This document shows positions 1 through 14,579 of a DNA stretch of 64,000 bases, piece by piece. The notes under the pieces are model-generated. The model saw only the letters and a list, made by a program, of their open reading frames with translations. It made no database searches and had not been told where the DNA came from. The stretch comes from Rhizopus sp. PT2906 (Eukaryota; Mucoromycota; Mucoromycetes; Mucorales; Rhizopodaceae). Made by a program: the position numbers and the translations under genes. Location of the stretch: contig JAMYHX010000131.1 of the NCBI GenBank assembly GCA_025529335.1, forward strand, positions 24,719 through 88,718, written 5' to 3'. The number at the start of each line of letters is the position of its first letter. Position 1 is the first letter of the stretch.

Positions 1-3000
1 AGCAATCAGATAGTTCGGATCTATTGGGTGGATTTAAACCTGTGGATGGAAAAGTATTAGCTATTCCTTTAAATGACGAGTTTGAGCGTTTGTTCGAAAA
101 GACATTTTCCGTAAAGAAGAATATCAAGTTTTTGGATATGGTTCGTAAGATGTTTATTCATCAAAAATGGACAAACTTTGTTGCCCTACTTAAGCAAGCG
201 ATCAAAATGTCACAGCAAAAATTCGAAGCCGAACAAAACGTGGAAAACAAAAAGACCTCTTCTCCTCAACTTCGAAACGCATGGAAGACATTTGCAAAGC
301 ACGTTGAAGAGTTTGAAGTTCAACAAGTGCAGTCTCAAAACAAGTTTGTATTCAGTTTCATGGAAGGCTCGCTTGTGAAGGCTGTTCGTCAAGGTGATTG
401 GATCCTGTTGGATGAAATCAATTTAGCCACTACCGAAACGCTTGAATGCTTGTCTGGTCTGTTACAAGACGTGAATGGTTCATTATTGTTGACAGAAAAG
501 GGTGATGTAGAGCCTATTAAGCGTCATCCCAACTTCCGCTTGTTTGCATGTATGAATCCTGCCACGGATGTTGGTAAACGTGATTTGCCTCCTGGCCTTC
601 GTAATAGATTTACCGAGTTCTATGTGCATCCCCCTGACAACCGCTATGACGATCTATTACAAATCGTGAAACAGTATCTATATGGCATTGCCGCTGGTGA
701 CGAAAGATGTTATGAAGATGTTGCCGACTTTTACACAAGCGCTAAAAAATTGGCAAATGAGCACAAATTGGTGGATGGAGCGAACCAGCGACCACACTTT
801 AGTATGAGAACGTTAGCCAGAGCTTTGACCTATGTTGTCCAAATTTCACCAACCTATGGCTTAAGACGTTCACTATATGAAGGCTTTTGTATGACTTTCT
901 TGACCCAGCTTGATAAAGAAAGTGAGACCATCATGCATGACTTGATCTACAAGACCATATTACGAAACATACAAAATCCTCAACAATTAATTACAAGAAT
1001 ACCTCGTCAGCCTGCTGAAAACTATATTCAATTTGGTCATTTCTGGTTGGAACAAGGTCAATTCCCTCCTGAAGATGATCCTCGTTATATCCTGACAAAG
1101 TCCATCGAGACCAAACTCTATAACCTTGCTCGTGTTATCATGTCTAGAAAATTCCCAGTGTTGATTCAAGGTCCTACATCAGCTGGTAAGACATCGATGG
1201 TTGAATATATGGCAAAGAAGACTGGTCATCGATTCGTGCGTATCAATAACCACGAACACACCGACCTTCAAGAATATCTTGGTACCTATGTCTCTAATAA
1301 CGAAGGCAAGCTAGTATTCCAAGAAGGTGTTCTGGTCGAAGCTCTTCGCAATGGATATTGGATCGTTCTTGATGAACTTAACTTGGCTCCTTCTGACGTA
1401 TTGGAAGCATTGAATCGTTTGCTTGATGACAACAGAGAGCTTTTGATACCCGAAACTCAAGAGATCGTAAAACCTCATCCTCACTTTATGCTATTTGCCA
1501 CACAAAATCCAGCTGGTCTCTATGGTGGTCGTAAAGCATTATCACGTGCTTTCCGTAACCGTTTCCTTGAACTTCACTTTGATGATATACCCGAGGATGA
1601 ACTTGAAACGATTCTTTCCAATCGTTGCAAAATTGCACCTTCGTACTGTAAAAAGTTGGTCAAGGTCTATAAGGACTTGATGGCACATCGACAGAGCACA
1701 CGTATCTTTGAACAAAAGCATGGCTTCATTACTCTCCGTGACCTGTTCCGTTGGGCTGGTCGTGACCCTCAAGGATATCAAGAACTTGCAGAGAATGGTT
1801 ACATGTTGCTGGCTGAAAGATGTCGCCGCGACGAAGAAAAGAAGGTTGTGAAACAAGTGCTTGAGCAAGTGATGAAAGTCAAGCTTGATGAAAATGAAAT
1901 GTATGACTGTAGCAGACTTGAAGAGTTCCAGACATATGATCGTCTGCTCAAGGAACGTTCCGCAAAGGCGGGTGAAGACAACAAGCTTGTATGGACAAAA
2001 GCTATGCGTCGCTTATTTAGCCTTGTTGCTCGCTGTCTTCGGTATGATGAACCTGTCTTGCTTGTGGGTGACACGGGTTGTGGTAAAACCACTGTTTGTC
2101 AGATGTTGGCAGAAACCTATGGTCGCGAACTTCATATCGTCAATTGTCACCAAAATACTGAAACAAGTGACTTGCTTGGTGGACAACGACCTGTTCGTGG
2201 TCAGGATGAAGATGAAGACATGGATAAGCCAAAGCATCTGTTCGAATGGCATGACGGTCCTCTAGTGCAGTCCATGAAGGATGGTCACTTGTTCTTGCTC
2301 GATGAAATATCTTTGGCTGATGACTCTGTATTGGAAAGATTGAATTCTGTTCTTGAACCCAGTCGTCTTTTAGTTCTTGCCGAAAAAGGTGGAAAGCAAG
2401 TCGAAGAACTCTATGCTGCTCCTGGATTCAAATTTTTAGCTACCATGAATCCCGGTGGTGACTATGGTAAGAAGGAACTTTCTCCTGCCTTGAGAAATCG
2501 TTTTACGGAAATATGGGTTCCATCTGTCACTGACAGAGAGGACTTGATCAGTATTATTGATGAACAGATGAAGCACGCTACACTAAAAGGATACAGTGAA
2601 AGAATGCTCGACTTTATCTCGTGGTACTCTCAGGCCCTTGGTCAAAGTCGTACTGTCATCTCTCTTCGTGATATTCTCTCATGGGTCAAATTTATGAATA
2701 CTGCAGTCGACTTTGGTCTCAACCCAGAACTTAGCTTTGCTCATGGCGCATGTATTGTCTTGCTTGATGGATTAGGCTCTCATGGCTCATCAAGTTCCTT
2801 TATGACTGGTTCAACCTTGAAAGAATTCCGTCTTAAATGTCTCCGACATCTCTCTGGAAAGCCTAATGCAACAGAGCAAGAAGTCCTGGGCGAGTCAAGG
2901 GATACGATAGTGATCAGTGACAACAAACTGGCTATCGGTCCTTTTGAAATCCCTCGTGGTAAGCTGTCCAAGGCCAATGTAAAGTTCACTCTGTCGGCTC

Positions 3001-6000
3001 CCACCACATCTGACAACGCTATGCGTGTTGTTCGTGCAATGCAGTTACGAAAGCCAATCTTACTCGAAGGTAGTCCTGGTGTTGGTAAAACGAGTTTAAT
3101 TTCTGCCTTGGCTGCTGCCTCTGGTCATAATTTAGTGCGAATCAACTTGTCTGAACAAACTGATTTAATGGACCTCTTTGGTTCTGATCTTCCTGTTGAA
3201 GGTGGAAACAGTGGTGAGTTTGCTTGGAGGGATGCTCCCTTTTTGCAAGCAATGAAGGCTGGTGATTGGGTATTACTCGATGAGTTGAACTTGGCGTCGC
3301 AATCCGTGTTGGAAGGTCTCAATTCTTGCTTGGATCATCGTGGAGCTGTGTACATTCCAGAACTTGACAGAGAATTCTTTTGTGACAAAGAGTTCCGTGT
3401 GTTTGGTGCACAGAATCCTCTTCAACAAGGCGGTGGTCGTAAAGGTTTGCCCAAGTCATTTATCAATCGTTTTACGCAAGTTTATGTTGAACAATTGAGC
3501 CCAGAGGATCTCTTGTTTATCTGTTCTCACCTGTTCCCCGAATTTGAGCCTCACATGCTGGCCAAAATGATTGAATTTAACAACAGAATGTATGAAGAAA
3601 CAATGATTCGTTGTACCTTTGGTCGTAAAGGAAGTCCTTGGGAATTTAATTTACGTGATGTCTTCCGTTGGTTAGAGTTAATGAGGCAGAATCACACCTC
3701 TGACCCTGCTGAATACTTGGACATCATTTATATGCAACGTATGCGTTCTGCTGACGATCGCATCAAAGTAATTCAACTGTTTGAAACTACCTTTGGCGTC
3801 AAGTATGATCGACCTGAGCATCCATTGTATGAAGTTACAGTCGACAATTTCACTGTTGGCCATTCTCGTTTGGCACGAAAGCAAGCTGCAAAGATGCCTG
3901 ATATGTTTGATCGCGACAATCATATCCTTCAGTCTTTCCTACCATCTCTGCAATCTTTGATGAAGTGTGTTGAATCAGGCTGGATGGCTATCTTAACGGG
4001 CCCATCCGCGTCTGGTAAAACTTCGCTTGTTCGATTACTAAGCAAAATGACTGGAAACGTCTTGCAGGAATTTGCCATGAATAGCAGCGTTGATACGATG
4101 GAGTTACTTGGTGGATTTGAGCAAGTCGATTTGAACCGTCATAGACAAGTGGTTATGGATATGCTTCATGTTTCTGTCAGCACTGCTTCAAAGAGTTTGC
4201 TTCTATATGCTGCTACTCTTCCCACAGATAACAAAAACTATAACACGGCTCTTCAACTCATCCGTCAGCTTAATGATGCCATGTATATCCTAAATAGCAA
4301 GCAGCAAATGAAACTTGCTTCATCTGATGCAGAATCTGCAAAATTGGATTATGCACTTGTCTCTAATGTAATATCCTACTTAAAGTCTGCATCTACAGTG
4401 GACCAAGAATTGCACAATTCCATTTCGAGCTTGAATGCTGCTGTTGATAACCTCCAGGAGCTCGAAAAAGATACGGTTGCTGGTAAATTTGAATGGATTG
4501 ATGGACTTTTAATCAACGCTCTTGAACATGGTCACTGGCTTTTGATTGACAATGCCAACCTTTGTAACCCTTCCGTATTGGATCGTCTAAACCCCTTGTT
4601 TGAAAATGACGGTGTCCTGATGGTGAATGAACGTGGTCTTGTCGATGGCACAGTGAAGGTGATCAAGCCTCATCCTAACTTCCGCATGTTTATGACAGTA
4701 GATCCTCAAAATGGCGAATTATCCCGTGCAATGAGAAACAGAGGTATCGAAATTGCTCTTCTTAACTCTAACTGGAACAAGAATGATCAGGATGCAACTA
4801 AGCTGGTGAATGCTCTTGGTGTTCGTGGTCGCCGTATTCCTGCCCTCTTGAATGAACTTCAAGGCGAGGTGACCCAAAGTCGCAAACACTTGGCCAAGTC
4901 TGAAAATGTCCGAGATTATCTCATGTTTGCTACCTATATGGCCGAACGTCTTCAGCGCGGTCAATCTCTGAAGAATGCTATACGAGATTCGTTCTTCCAA
5001 GTCTTTGTTGATATCGAAAATGCGCCCAGCGCGCTTGTTGCATTACTTGAAAGTGACATTGCTAGCCAAGAGTTGTTACAAGAGTTGATTTCCCCCACAA
5101 ATTCGCCCTTCTTTATCGGTGGAAAATTGTTCCAGAATGACTCTAACCTTGCTACAATTGCATTGCATGGAGCTTACTTTGTTTATCTACTTCAGACACT
5201 GGATACTGACGATGAGGAGTCTCAAAAGAAGATTGACGTTGCCGCTGATTATCTCTTGGAGAACTTGAACCTTCAAAACTATGGTCTCTGTTATCGCTGG
5301 TTAGGCTACATGTCACAGCATACAATTGCTTCAAAGTCGGCTGCACTGGAAAAAATTGGATACTTAATGAAGAATTTGATCAAGCATCCATTGTTTACCG
5401 AGTTGACCAATGTGCAATTGAAGTCCAGAAGTGTTACTGTCAATCATGAAGAATTGAAGTGTGTTAATGAAGCTTATAAAATGTTGATTCGTCTCTTAAA
5501 GCAAGACTACATTGACAATACCATGCGTTCTGAAACACAGAGACTCAAGGTTGGAAACTTGACCGCTCTTCAACAATCCTATTGTTTCCAGGCCGGGCGC
5601 TTGAGTGAAAGCCAGTTGCTGCATCCAGTTGTTCCCAAATTATATCCTTTCTTTGAAGCAATCAATTCTGCAGTGGCATCTTGGATCAATCAAGCCTCCT
5701 ATTGTAATTGCACTATGCAAACCTTTGAAGCTATTCATCAAGTGTTGGACATCAGAGACTACACTTGGTCTCTTACACATATGGAAGCTTTGAGTTTGGA
5801 TAAACTGTTGATCAGCATCCGAATCATGAAGGAACTTATCAACACCGAGGAAATGGCTTCCGTTGGATTTAACACAGTTCTCAATCAAATTGAAGATATC
5901 ATGTCTGGATTTGATTTTTATACAAGCAGATCCATGATGGCTTTATGGGAACACTTCCATCCCTCTACTTTATCTTCTGAACCATTACATATGCTTGAAA

Positions 6001-9000
6001 GTGATTTACAGAAGATCAGCAATGATTTGAATTGTTATAAATTCAGTCTAGAAGAAGGACTCAAGCCAAAATCACTTGTTCTGCACGCTAAATCAGAAGC
6101 AAAGAGAACTTTGATAGAAGGCATAGCTACACTCTATGCAGTGGACGTGAGCAATGCTGCAACTGTTGAGCAAACTTTGAAGTCTCTGCGTAATCTCCCC
6201 GAATACATCACTCGCGAGTTACAACCTACTGAAGCTAATGATACTATCAGAAGAGATAGTTCATGGGATACTGCCTTGGTACCTTTACATGACTATTCCA
6301 GCGTTCTTGAGGAAATGGAGATTTTGGCAAAGCTTTACTTTATCTCTTGCGATAGACATGAATCTGTGAATGACAAGCAATTGCTTGAACAAATGTCGAA
6401 ATTCAAGGAATATGCCATAAATCATTCTTCACGTCCTCCAACAGACCTGGTGCCTTATCAACGCCTTATTTGGTTCTTGGATTGTGGAAAATCAATCAAC
6501 ACGTCTTTAATTCCTGGATTAATTCAAGATGCAGCCTACACTTATCATCAACGCCTGTGGCGCTCAAGCGTCTTCCAAAAAGATCTTTTCCAACTTGTGC
6601 CTAATGATACTGAGAAGGTAATTTGTTAAATTTCTTTTATTTTTAGTATGACTCTTACATGATTTGCCATAGGATCTTCGAATTACTGAAGGTTCCCTCG
6701 CATTATATGAAAGCGTAGAGACATTTATCTGTTTGAATATGCTGGGATCTGTTGATAAAATGCCTGTAGATGCATTCGAAAGCGCTTTGAAGCAACTCAA
6801 GGGTCTGCAACAATTCTTGTCAAATAATACGAGATTAAAGGATAGAAGGTTCCTTGAAGTAGCTACTTTATTCTCAATGACACGTCAGGTAAATTAAGTA
6901 TAGACGATGCTATAAAAAATCAAGTACTAACTTTAATAATCAGTTGCTTAATGCCTCTGCTGGAGTACTTGATGAAGAGGCTTATGAAGCGCTCTCTTCT
7001 GTACTAAACAGAGTAGGTGAATTTTCGCAAAGACTGTTGCAATCAAGCTTGTATTTCGGCAACGATGTGACATCGTATTATGCTGATGTGGCTGCCATAC
7101 TTGGTGAAGCATCACAGGTTGCTCAACAATACGAGTTCAATACGCACTATATCAACGCTATTCATGCACTGCGAGCCACTGTCGAATCCTTAGGAAATGA
7201 AGACAAGCGCACGTTTTTCTCTGCGTGTGGTAAAGCTCGTGTTCTTTTAGGCTTAGCCTTCCTGTCTGCGTATATCCCTGACTATCCCGTCGATCCTACT
7301 TCTGAACCCCGCCTCCGTGTCGACTTGCTACTGCAAAAGAAACAGAAGCAATTGAATAACATCAATGTCAGAGAAAATATTGAAAAGATATACACAGGCA
7401 ACGATACAAACTCTGTGATTGACGAAGAGAAGCGTTCATTAGAGAAGGTGAATGATGAACTTGGAAAGAAATCGACCGTCTTTTCACTCCGCCCTGCTCA
7501 ATCGCAACTTGATGAAATATTTGTTGACCTTCGCTATTTGCAAAAGAGTATGCTTGAACATAACGTAGAAAACTTGCTGAATGAATTGGAAACACACTGC
7601 ACAGATTCTATTCTACAACGCGAAGCTCTCTTACAAGGAAATGCACTCCAGTTTGTTGACAGAGTATTCGACAAGTTCCCACTGTATAGAGACATCCTAC
7701 AGCCTTTAGTCATTGCTGTTGACGATATTAAGTATGGTCTTCGTATGCTTACAGTCAATGGTCGTAGAGACTCTACTGATGAATTCTTATCTGAATTCAT
7801 TGAACTTTTGATTCGTGAACCTGATGTCACTAGTCATCCTCAAGGCTTGACCTGGAGTATGCTTGCTACTCCTCAAACACTTTCAAAGATCAAGGCTATC
7901 GTGTTTGAACGAGCACCAACAAATAGAAAATGGGCATTCTATCTGCGCTTGCTGATAGTTATCCTTCAGCGTACTGTAGCCTCTTTTGATACTGCTGGAT
8001 ATCTAAAGGATGAAGATCTTGTCACAGTGAACGCGTTATTCAGTGAAATCATCCAAGTCTGGAAATCAGCAGAAGAATACAAGAATAAACTCGAAGCTGA
8101 AAAAGAAGCCTTGTATAAAACCCGTGCAAAGAAGTATGAGCCTCCCACGGAAGAAGAGCTCGAGGAAGAAGATTTAAAGAAGATTTTTGCAGATTTTAAT
8201 GATGAATTTGCCGATCTCACTATCGAAGATGATACGCCTCCCAAAAAAGCAACAGATCATCTTAAGGTTGAAGAAGTATCTGTGCTTGATAATGAAGATA
8301 TTCATCGCATTGGTCATCTTCACAAGCTGATATTTGCAAGCTACAAGGCCGATGCATGTAGTCGCTTGGGCAAGTCTTTTAACAGAGAAGCCTTACAGTC
8401 CTACACTACTGCCAATCAACTGGCATCTATGGCTAAATCACCATTCACAGACGTTACCGACCGTATCTGTAATGCTGGTCATCTTCGTGTTGCAAATTTG
8501 GCGATTAGACGTCTTGAGTCCGAAAATTCTTTTGCAACCACAAGTGACGACATTTATGACTTTTACCAAAGCGAAAACGTGCATGAAGCTAAAAAGGTAG
8601 AGCCTGTGGTGAATCGCTTCAAGGCACGCGTGTTGGAGCTTGCAGAACAATGGCCAGAACATGCCATTCTTGAACAACTGCTTGTCATTTGTGATCGTAT
8701 CTTGACTTTCTCTATCCTGTCACCTGTTGCCAAATTTTTGACCGGTATCGAATTGCTGTTACAAAAGTCAGAAGATTGGGAAGCTTACGCTGCTAAGCAT
8801 GTCTCTCTCAAGAGCCAACGTGATGAGTTGATTGCTCTGATCGTCAGCTGGCGGCAACTAGAACTTAATTGCTGGCCCAAGCTTTTAGCTGCTCAGGAGC
8901 AATACCATCAAAATGCTGCTTTCAAATGGTGGTTCCATCTATATGACACTATTAACAACACCTCATTTGACACTGAGTCATCTGAAAGTTGCAAGAAGAC

Positions 9001-12000
9001 GGTACATGAATTGTTAGGCGCTCTAGATCAGTTTATGCAAACATCAAGTATTGCCGAATATCAGCCACGTCTTCAAATGATAGACACATTCTACCAACAA
9101 GCTAAACTTCAAGCACAATTCTCAACATATGAATCTGAACAGTTGAGCTTTGAAAAGACAGCAATCATTCTACGCAATGTCTATTTGTACTATTCACAAT
9201 TCCAACAGCATGTAGACACTATGCTTACACAAATGCGCAAGCCAATTGAAAAAGACTTGAAGGACTTTGTTAAAATTGCTACATGGAAGGATGTCAACAT
9301 CTACGCTCTACGTCAAAGTGCTGTCAAGACACACAGAAAGCTTCACAAGTGCATCTGCAAGTACCGTGAAGTTTTGAATACATCAATGCTTACTGTTATA
9401 GCCAATTATAATGGAGAGCATGCAATGTATCAGTACGGCGACGACAAACGGTATGCCAAAGACATCAACCGTGGCTTGATTGATCAATTATCGCAACACA
9501 AGCTTTGGATTAGTGAGACGCCTATTAAAGTGACCGATACTTCATTCGATTGGTCTGCATCTTTGCCGGTGAAGAAGCATTTGGCAAATTTACCTGTTAC
9601 TCTTGATAGATTGCATCTTTACTGTCAAAAGGATGTATTAATTAATGATGCCGAAACCAATGAAGCTCCTCTTGAGGAGTTTATGACAGAAATGATTAGC
9701 AAAGTAAAGCAGTTCCAAAAAGAAACTCCTGCAGTATTAACAGACGAAAACAAGTCAACTGTCATGAACCAAAAGCAGCTCAAGAAGAAGGCACTCGTTG
9801 ACTTTTTGAAGGAACTTCGTCGTCTCGGATTGAAATCTCGCGCTACTACTATGCGAGAAAGTAACTCTGACTCAACTGCTCTCTTCCTTCAAAATGCAGC
9901 AAAATTAGAATTGTTGGAAGCAACCAAGAATCTTCAGAAACTACCCTTGTCTATTTGCAGTGGTGCTACTCAAGATATTATTGAACAGTGGAACAAGGCA
10001 AATGACTATTACTACCGCTGTGTTGCAAGACTGACCCATTTGCGAACGATCAGTACGACGAATGTAAGCAGAGATCTTTCGATGCTTGAGGTTGAACGAA
10101 GCATGAGTGCTGCAGAGCACATGTTCCTTTTAGTGCGCAAGGAACGTCATCTCTTTGCTCAAATGGAGAATCGTATCCAAATCCTCCAAGGTGCTTCTGT
10201 TCAGCTTGCTTCCTTGTATGATGCCTTTACCAATGGAAAACTGATCGCTAAAGGTGGAGATATCGAACATCGATTTACACATCATAAAGCATATGTGGAT
10301 AAACTTGCTTTGCTCATGAAGCAAGCCGTTGAACTCGTCTCCATTCAAGCAAGTTCTGCAGCTCAAGGCGTGTTAAAGGATTTGCAAACTGCATGTGCTG
10401 ATGTTCAAAAGGTTCAAAGAACGGTGGACTACTGGTTCGTACAACGTTATCTTTATCCTAGATCTGCTACGTCCCTTGACTTTTCATTGATGTCTATCGA
10501 TATTGATCAACTGATAAAAGACAATATGAATAAGTTGGATCCTATTGAAACCGTTCTTGTCACCATGTCGCAAGCTTTACCCCAGTCAAGCCACACTCTT
10601 TACTCCATCATTCAGTTTATCTCTAGTATGAGAGCTACTACTGCTATGGTTGATTCTGAAAAAGCTGTCAATGCAGAGTTAACAATGACTGACTTGCGTG
10701 ATCGAGCTCATGCCTTGATTGATACGGTCTTGGTATCCATTCAAGATCTCAAGAAGGCCAATTCGACAGTAAACCCTGCTAAATCAGAAGGGGATGACGA
10801 TAATGAAGATATGCCACAAAACTTCATCTGTTTCCAGAGTGAAAAGCAGGCTACTCTTGTTAGTGCTCTTCACTTAGAATCTGCATCTAGACGTTGCGTT
10901 GAGCTGTTGACAACAGCACATGTTTTGGTCAGCCGTGAACAAGATGATGACGTTGTTTGTGAAATCTCTAGATTATTGCAAGAGGTGTATCCATTCCTTC
11001 AACAGTATATGCTTGTAGTTCAACATACCTTAGCCAGAATGCTTATTCATCACAAGTCTATGGCTAAATTCACCTATTGTCTTGTAAATACATTCAGTAT
11101 TATCATCACAAAGGGTTTCTGTATGCCTGAAGGAGCTGAAGATGCCGAAGAAGGTGATGCTGAAGGTATGCAGGCAGGAACAGGTATTGGCGAAGGGGAA
11201 GGTACCAAAGACGTCAGTCATGAGATCGAAGATGAAGAGCAAGTACTCGGAACGCAGAATGAGGAACGCTCGAATGATGATAAACAAGATACAAAAGAAG
11301 AAAAGGAAGGTATGGATATGGAAAATGACTTTGACGGTAACCTTGAAGATGTGGAACAAGAGGAACAAGATAATGAAGAGTCAGAAAGTTCTGAAGACGA
11401 GGATGAAGAACCTGATGAGCAAATTGGCGATGTAGATGATATGGACCCAGATGCTGTAGATGATAAAATGTGGGGTGATGAGCAGGACGAAAACTTGAAT
11501 GAAAGCGACAAAACGGTTGATGATCAAGGAAAGCAAGAGACGCAGAAGGATTCAGATATAGTTGCCAAGGAAGAGAGTGAAGAACAGTCTGAATCGAAGA
11601 ACGAAAAATCTGAGGCTCCTGAGAATCAAGATGATCAACAACAAGAGCAGGACAACAATGAAGAGCAAGGCGACGAAGGTGATGAAGGGGATGCTGATGA
11701 AGAAAGAGAAGCTGAAGGCGAAGATGAAGACGATGTTGAGAATCGACCAGGAGAGCAGTTGAACGCTGAGATCCCTGAAGCCGAGACACTTGATCTTCCT
11801 GAAGATTTGAATATGGAGGGAGATGATGAAGATCAAGAAGAGGGTGGTGAAGATGACATGGGAATGAATGATCCAATGGACATTGATGAGCTACCTAATC
11901 AAGAACAGCTGCCTGAAGAAGAAGAAGGTGAAACCTTCCATGACGCTTTGGATCATGTTGATGAAGGAAAAGAAGAAGAAGGGGAAGAAGATGAGAACAT

Positions 12001-13822
12001 GCCTGATGGTGATCAAATGGATCATACTGAAGAGAAGAAAGAAGGTGAAGAAGATGAAGCACTACCTGACAATGAACAAATGGATCAAGAAAACTCAAAG
12101 ACTAGTAATGCTCAGATCGAAGAAGAGGAAGAGAGTGAGCAAACTGAAAGCGCAGCTCAAAACCGTGAACAGCCTAATAGTGATGCCACAGCCGATAATC
12201 AATTTGGTGTCCAGGGTCAAGCAGGCAAGCAAAGCAAGAGCACCTCTGGTAAGAATGATGGAGAGGAAGATTTGGCTGATACAGCACAAGGCGAAGAAGA
12301 TAATGCTGAAAAGAAGGAAAGCAAAGGAAAGTCTGGAAGTGGCTCTAATGATGTTAACGATGAAGAAGATGAGACAGAAGATAATGCTGAAGATTCTGAA
12401 GCAAATGAAGCCCAGTCTAACCCTCAACGAAGCTTAGGAGATGCTCTAGAAAAGTGGAGAAGAAGACTTGAGAATGTCGAAGAAGCTGGTACCGAAGAAG
12501 AAGAAACCGACGAGGTGATGAAGACTGAGGATGAAGATACTGAAAATGCTCAGGTGAATGAGAAGGATACATTCGAATATGTCAAGAATGATGAAGAAGC
12601 CCATGATATGCAAACCATGGGCAATGCACAGCCAGACCAAGTACAAGACCTGAAGGCAGCTGCAATGGACGAAAAACAAGAAGATGACGCAGGTGTTTCT
12701 GGAGAAATGGAAGTTGATCAACAAGAAGAATCTATTGATACTATGCCATTGCCGCGTGAGACCTTGGATATGTCAGGCGCTGCTGATCGACAAGGAGCTA
12801 TTCTGACCAAAAGATTGCCAGAGAATCAGATTGATGAAACTGAGATTTTAACTGTAGATGAATCTGTTGTTTCACGAGAGCCTCTTGAAAAGCAAGATAT
12901 TGAACATATGCGAGATGAACTGGAAGCCCAAGTATCTGAATGGCGCGAAGAAGGAAGAGATATTAACAAAGCAAGAGAACTATGGCAAGGATATGAAAAT
13001 TTGACACATGACTTGGCAATGGGACTGTGCGAACAACTTCGCTTAATTTTGGAACCTACCTTAGCCACTAAGCTTAAGGGTGATTACCGTACAGGAAAAC
13101 GATTGAACATGAAGAAGATCATTCCTTATATTGCAAGTCAGTTCAAGAAAGATAAGATATGGTTACGTCGTACAAAGCTAAGCAAACGACAGTATCAAGT
13201 TATGATTTCCGTGGACGACTCTAAGTCAATGTCTGAATCTCGTTCTGTACAACTGGCTTATGAAACGCTGGCTCTTATATCGAAGGCTCTATCACAATTA
13301 GAAGTAGGCGATATCTCAATCTCATCCTTTGGTGAACGCGTACGTCTTTTGCATCCATTTGGTCAACCTTTCACAAGTGAATCTGGTGCAAATGTTATTC
13401 AACAATTCACATTTGCTCAACAAAAGACATATGTTAAAAACCTGATTGAAACTTCCCTTGGTCTATTTGAAAATGCCAAATATTCTTCAGGCTCTGGTGC
13501 TGCTGAGCTCTGGCAACTTCAACTCATCATTTCTGATGGTATCTGTGAAGATCACGAAGCACTAAGAGCATTAGTACGTAGTGCACTTGAACAGCGTATT
13601 ATGATTATATTTATTGTTGTTGACAACAAGCCGGAAAAAGACTCGATCCTGAACATGACAAATATCACCTATACGATAAAGGATGGCAAGTATGGTATTC
13701 AAATGAAGCCCTATTTAGAGACTTTCCCCTTCCAGTACTTTATGATTGTCCGTGACGTAAGCTCATTACCTGAAGCCTTATCTGACGCTTTACGACAATA
13801 CTTTAGCTTTGTATCTAGTTAA
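1..13822 (+). CDS. MDN1: Midasin (Rea1/Mdn1), 5'-truncated by the window edge
   Basis: Giant dynein-like AAA+ ATPase that strips assembly factors from pre-60S ribosomes in the nucleolus and nucleoplasm. I join exons 1..6617, 6673..6888 and 6944..13822; both introns are 55 nt, GT-AG, phase 0. About 4,570 residues are visible. The start is missing: AAA1 and the Walker A of AAA2 lie to the left. The AAA2 Walker B (WILLDEINLA) is near 399-428. Walker A motifs of AAA3-AAA6 follow near 1170, 2067, 3069 and 3999. AAA6 has the degenerate Walker B LLIDNANLC, as is usual in midasin. A long helical linker leads to a very acidic D/E-rich tail (about 11130-12730) and a C-terminal MIDAS/VWA domain with DDSKSMS at 13214-13234, the site expected to bind the Ytm1 and Rsa4 UBL domains. 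Identity is very secure. Splice sites are predicted. Confidence 0.97.
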
Positions 13823-13929
13823 AACAAAATAATACATAAATAAATAAATCTTTAGATAATAATAACATAGTGGAATAACCCTTTATTGTTAAATTGTAAT
13901 ATAAATGCTAGTCTTAATAAATATATCAT

Positions 13930-14271
13930 TTAGATCTTGTCATATCTTAAGTAGATATCACTTTCGATTCCTCTACACCAGGATTGACCATCATGGTGAC
14001 TTCTTCCACCACTTAAACATTGATCCCAGAGCTTTTGTCTTAAATCTTTGAAATCATATCCGACCAAACCACTACATCTGATGGAGCCACAACTAGCTTC
14101 AGATTTCTTGAAGTGGTCAGTTTTTGCCAATCTGTCCATACAGCATTGGAAGTCTTTCTTGTTGATTGATTCACTTCCACCACAGCCAGCTTGAGAGCCA
14201 AAACTACATCTTGCAGAAACCATACCGAAGGCAGAGGCCATGATAAGGGATACAATTGTTAAAGTCTTCAT
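13930..14271 (-). CDS. Small secreted cysteine-rich protein (113 aa)
   Basis: An intronless ORF whose first 20 residues (MKTLTIVSLIMASAFGMVSA) form a typical signal peptide with a likely cleavage before Arg21. The mature part of about 93 residues holds eight cysteines, at 22, 30, 43, 44, 61, 66, 85 and 99, including an adjacent CC pair. An even cysteine number suggests four disulfides. There is no transmembrane segment after the signal peptide. I do not recognise the family. The size and pattern fit fungal small secreted proteins (effector-like, antimicrobial or wall-associated), but that role is an inference. It lies tail to tail with midasin, 107 bp from its stop codon. Confidence 0.7.
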   Translation of the reverse strand: MKTLTIVSLIMASAFGMVSARCSFGSQAGCGGSESINKKDFQCCMDRLAKTDHFKKSEASCGSIRCSGLVGYDFKDLRQKLWDQCLSGGRSHHDGQSWCRGIESDIYLRYDKI

Positions 14272-14579
14272 TATTCTAGTTTAAAATACTATTCTACAAT
14301 GAAAAAGAAAGCAGATCAAATAGCCTGCCCTTTTATATGTAAACTTCTTATTATAAGCCTTCAAATCCCAGATTAAGGTACAGAAAAGCGCAGTAGTATG
14401 TTGAACCAAAGGAGCGGTTACTAACTTAGTTGGTATCACATAATAAAGCAAGGTTTTAAAAAGCAAAAGATCTGATCTTGACGCAATACATACATGTTTT
14501 ATTAGGAAATAACAGACAAGACCTCTAGACCATAACTTACTGAACTATGCTATATGTATATTCATGATTAACATTGGTA
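14272..14579. other. AT-rich spacer upstream of the secreted protein gene
   Basis: This stretch should hold the promoter of the secreted protein gene, which reads leftward from 14271. I see no convincing coding frame or repeat here. Confidence 0.4.

Noticed and set aside
11214..11876. 220-codon open frame on the minus strand opposite midasin
   Set aside because: It is the mirror of the GAA/GAT-rich acidic tail of midasin; repeats of Glu/Asp codons give stop-free antisense frames of His/Leu/Phe/Ser.
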